Below, one piece after another: positions 61,977 through 64,000 of a stretch of DNA of 64,000 bases. Location of the stretch: assembly GCF_022347725.1 (NCBI RefSeq), contig NZ_JAKRGB010000006.1, positions 203,175-267,174 of the forward strand, written 5' to 3'. The notes under the pieces are model-generated. The model saw nothing but the letters and a program-made list of their open reading frames with translations. It had not been told where the DNA came from and did not search any database. Both the position numbers and the translations under genes were made by a program. The DNA comes from Ruegeria sp. Ofav3-42. Its GTDB lineage: Bacteria > Pseudomonadota > Alphaproteobacteria > Rhodobacterales > Rhodobacteraceae. How positions within the stretch are numbered: position 1 is the first letter of the stretch; the number at the start of each line of letters is the position of its first letter.

Positions 61977-63347
61977 ATGGAAGCGTTAAATTCAATCGTA
62001 GGGGCCATAAATGGCGTCGTGTGGGGGCCGCTGATGCTGGTTCTCATTCTGGGCGTCGGCTTCTTCCTGCAGGTCGGCCTGAAATTCATGCCGATCCTGC
62101 GCATTGGCACAGGCTTCAGCCTGCTGTTCAAAGGCCGTGAAGGTCAGGGCGAAGGGCAAATCAGCCCGTTCAACGCGCTGATGACCTCGCTGTCGGCGAC
62201 CATCGGTACGGGTAACATCGCCGGTGTGGCCACTGCTGTCTTCCTGGGCGGTCCGGGCGCCTTGTTCTGGATGTGGATGACCGCCCTGGTGGGCATGGCC
62301 ACCAAGTATGCCGAAGCTGTCTGCGCGGTGAAATATCGTGAAAAGGACGAGCTGGGCAACTATGTCGGCGGCCCGATGTATTACATCAAGAACGGCCTCG
62401 GCGCGAAATGGGCCTGGCTGGGCGTTGCTTTTGCCCTGTTCGGCGCAATCGCGGCCTTCGGCATCGGCAACGGCGTACAGGCCAACGGTGTTGCTCAGGT
62501 TCTGGAAGCGAACTTCGGCGTGAACACCTCGGTCACCGGTGTTGTCCTGATGGTGCTGACTGCTGCCGTTATTCTGGGCGGCATCACCCGCATCGGTGCG
62601 GTTGCCGGTAAACTGGTTCCGGCCATGGCAATCGCGTACATTGTCGCTGGTCTTCTGGTTCTGATTATCAACATCGGCGAAATCGGCAACGCACTGTCGC
62701 TGGTCTTCACCTACGCCTTCACGCCGTCGGCCGCCGAAGGTGGTTTCGCGGGCGCAGCCGTCTGGGCAGCCATCCGCTTTGGTGTGGCACGTGGTGTCTT
62801 CTCGAACGAAGCCGGCCTGGGGTCCGCTCCGATCGCACATGCCGCAGCCGAGACCAAAGGTCCGGTCAACCAGGGCCTGATCGCGATGCTGGGCACGTTC
62901 ATCGACACCATCATCGTCTGCTCGATCACCGGTCTGGCGATCATCTCTTCTGGCGCATGGACATCTGGTGAATCGGGTGCCGCTTTGACCTCGCTGGCAT
63001 TTGCCTCATCGCTGCCGGGCGGCGGTCACCTGATCGCAATCGCACTGTCGATCTTTGCCTTCACCACCATTCTGGGCTGGTCGTTCTATGGCGAGAAATG
63101 CGTCGAGTTCCTGCTGGGTGTCAAATCACTGCTCCCCTACCGCGTTCTGTGGATCGTTGCGATCTACTTCGGTGCGACCGCGGATCTGGGCTTCATCTGG
63201 CTGCTGGCGGATACGCTGAACGCCATGATGGCCATCCCGAACCTGATCGCTCTGGCATTGTTGAGCCCGATCGTCTTCAAACTGACGAAAGAGTTCTTCG
63301 CCTCGGGCGGCAAGTCCGAAGAGCCGGGCGGCTCACCTGCCGAGTAA
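61977..63347 (+). CDS. Alanine or glycine:cation symporter (AGCS family)
   Basis: The 456-residue inner-membrane protein belongs to the AGCS family, which takes up alanine, glycine or serine with sodium. FQVGLKFMPI-like segments at 30-45, the GTGNIAGVATAVFLGGPGALFWMW signature near residue 75 and FSNEAGLGSAPIAHAAA near 265 are present, with about ten to eleven helices. The ribosome binding site is GGAGGG. Its place between lipA and gcvT supports glycine or alanine as substrate. Confidence 0.92.
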   Translation: MEALNSIVGAINGVVWGPLMLVLILGVGFFLQVGLKFMPILRIGTGFSLLFKGREGQGEGQISPFNALMTSLSATIGTGNIAGVATAVFLGGPGALFWMWMTALVGMATKYAEAVCAVKYREKDELGNYVGGPMYYIKNGLGAKWAWLGVAFALFGAIAAFGIGNGVQANGVAQVLEANFGVNTSVTGVVLMVLTAAVILGGITRIGAVAGKLVPAMAIAYIVAGLLVLIINIGEIGNALSLVFTYAFTPSAAEGGFAGAAVWAAIRFGVARGVFSNEAGLGSAPIAHAAAETKGPVNQGLIAMLGTFIDTIIVCSITGLAIISSGAWTSGESGAALTSLAFASSLPGGGHLIAIALSIFAFTTILGWSFYGEKCVEFLLGVKSLLPYRVLWIVAIYFGATADLGFIWLLADTLNAMMAIPNLIALALLSPIVFKLTKEFFASGGKSEEPGGSPAE

Positions 63348-63350
63348 TCC

Positions 63351-63386
63351 GGCCCCGAAAAAACGGGGGGCCAGCCCGGCCCCCCG
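63351..63386 (+). terminator. Overlapping alternative hairpins after the symporter gene
   Basis: The segment CGGGGGGCC (63364-63372) can pair with GGCCCCG just upstream (63351-63357) around an A-rich loop, or with GGCCCCCCG downstream (63378-63386) around AGCCC. The two structures exclude each other. The second is followed only by CCTTTG, so termination is likely partial, letting the usp and gcvT genes be read at a lower level. Confidence 0.5.
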
Positions 63387-63424
63387 CCTTTGAAACAGAA
63401 TTCCATATCTCGAGGAGAGACGTG

Positions 63425-63847
63425 ATGGCCACGAAAATCCTGCTGCCAATTGACCACACCGACGAACGCTCGTGGAAACTGGCCCTTCCGACCGCATTGG
63501 AACAGGCAAAATACTACGGTGCTGAACTGCATGCGGTTGCCGTCATCCCCGAGATCATCCAGCTGCCGAACCTGCCCGCCAACTATGGCGCTGGCGCTAA
63601 AGACCACGTGCGCAATGCGGTTCAGGCGATTCTGGATCATGCCAACGCCTCTGACGTGCCGGTGCATGTCGAAGAAGGCAGCGTTTATCGCGAAATCCTG
63701 AAGCTGGCCTATAAGGACGGCTTTGATCTTATCGTCATGGCGTCGACCAAAGGCGATTTCCCGAACTACGAGATTGGCCCGAACCTCGCCCGCGTCGTGC
63801 GCAACGCGCATTGCACCGTCATGGTCGTTCGTGACCAATCCCGCTGA
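63425..63847 (+). CDS. Universal stress protein
   Basis: The 140-residue UspA-like protein starts KILLPIDHTDERS and has the ATP-binding C-terminal pattern VMASTKGDF...GPNLARVVRNAHCTVMVVR (the G-2x-G-9x-G-like region in a variant form). The function in this operon is unknown. GGAGAG lies 8 nt before the ATG; the frame upstream is open because it runs through the symporter end and is not coding. Confidence 0.87.
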   Translation: MATKILLPIDHTDERSWKLALPTALEQAKYYGAELHAVAVIPEIIQLPNLPANYGAGAKDHVRNAVQAILDHANASDVPVHVEEGSVYREILKLAYKDGFDLIVMASTKGDFPNYEIGPNLARVVRNAHCTVMVVRDQSR

Positions 63848-63863
63848 TTGAAAGGTTGAGAAA

Positions 63864-64000
63864 ATGACCGCACTGAAACGCACGCCTCTTTACGATTTAC
63901 ACGTTGAGTTGGGCGGTAAGTTGGTTGATTTTGCTGGGTGGGAGATGCCTGTTCAGTATCCGTTGGGGATCATGGGGGAGCATAAGCAGTGTCGTGAGAA
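63864..64000 (+). CDS. gcvT: Aminomethyltransferase (glycine cleavage T protein), N-terminal part
   Basis: The window ends inside this gene. The first 45 codons give [20 protein letters not shown] then [22 protein letters not shown], a clear T-protein N-terminus. AAGGTTGAG precedes the ATG, which lies 17 bases after the usp stop. The codons from about residue 9 on use many G- and T-ending triplets (TTG, GTT, GGG, CAT, TGT), unlike the C-rich usage of the upstream genes. Confidence 0.93.
   Translation, partial: MTALKRTPLYDLHVELGGKLVDFAGWEMPVQYPLGIMGEHKQCRE

Noticed and set aside
1..64000. tRNA, rRNA, CRISPR arrays, intact IS elements or prophage genes
   Set aside because: No TTCGAAT-type T-loop in a gene-free stretch, no regularly spaced repeats, and no transposase, integrase or phage structural gene were found.

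Overview
The window looks like a chromosomal segment of a marine Roseobacter-group alphaproteobacterium (Rhodobacteraceae, most like Ruegeria). Evidence for this is the G+C-rich coding sequence, the densely packed genes with ATGA/GTGA stop-start overlaps, the alphaproteobacterial gene set (COQ9, a plant-type GshA, short GlyA, S21, pheS and pheT kept apart), and above all a 192-residue cupin that matches the DMSP lyase DddQ family, including the position of every metal ligand. No rRNA, tRNA, CRISPR array, prophage or intact IS element was seen. The assignment to genus is an inference from recalled families, not from a search.

1-14.8 kb is mixed housekeeping: the end of a YHS-domain gene, two quinone-oxidoreductase-type MDR enzymes, a DUF2189-like membrane protein, COQ9, rpsU with its own promoter and terminator, a CAP-domain protein with acidic Pro/Glu repeats, PPK2, a CPBP protease, a divergent Lrp/AsnC regulator and alanine dehydrogenase pair, an MscS channel, a GST, a GMC oxidoreductase, YtoQ, and an unknown 319-residue protein with an EIQSDW motif. 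15-29.8 kb holds pheT and pheS separated by three unrelated genes, a Hint-domain protein, gshA with a coupled rsmE-GNAT-membrane-protein operon, divergent ubiA, an OmpA-family protein and small envelope proteins. 29.8-43.7 kb carries moaE-moaD-pgsA, a DMT exporter, uvrC, an SDR, an S49 peptidase/zinc-ribbon/antiporter operon, an ABC-2 exporter, an orphan TAXI binding protein, an alpha-methylacyl-CoA-racemase-like enzyme, and divergent hemE/hemC.

43.9-57.5 kb is the most interesting part. It is a two-armed catabolic locus around an RpiR regulator. The left arm is eight genes on the minus strand that overlap or abut by a few bases: a dimethylglycine-dehydrogenase-like flavoprotein with a GcvT half, an MDR enzyme, DddQ, an enolase-superfamily enzyme, a small cupin, a predicted cis-3-hydroxy-L-proline dehydratase, a third enolase-superfamily enzyme and a class-III aminotransferase. 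The right arm is rpiR, a Rieske N-demethylase-type oxygenase, a small secreted protein, an Asp/Glu-racemase/maleate-isomerase-like enzyme, a sulfotransferase and a carboxymuconolactone-decarboxylase-like protein. Together they suggest demethylation, epimerisation/dehydration and transamination of an N-methylated amino acid or betaine (possibly a hydroxyproline betaine), with a DMSP-lyase-family enzyme embedded. The true substrate is not known from sequence.

57.6-64 kb is a divergent XRE-cupin regulator with clear operators in front of a one-carbon/glycine operon: glyA, a dihydrolipoyl dehydrogenase, lipA, an AGCS Na+:amino-acid symporter, a universal stress protein and the start of gcvT. It could take up the methylene-tetrahydrofolate and glycine produced by the neighbouring demethylation locus.
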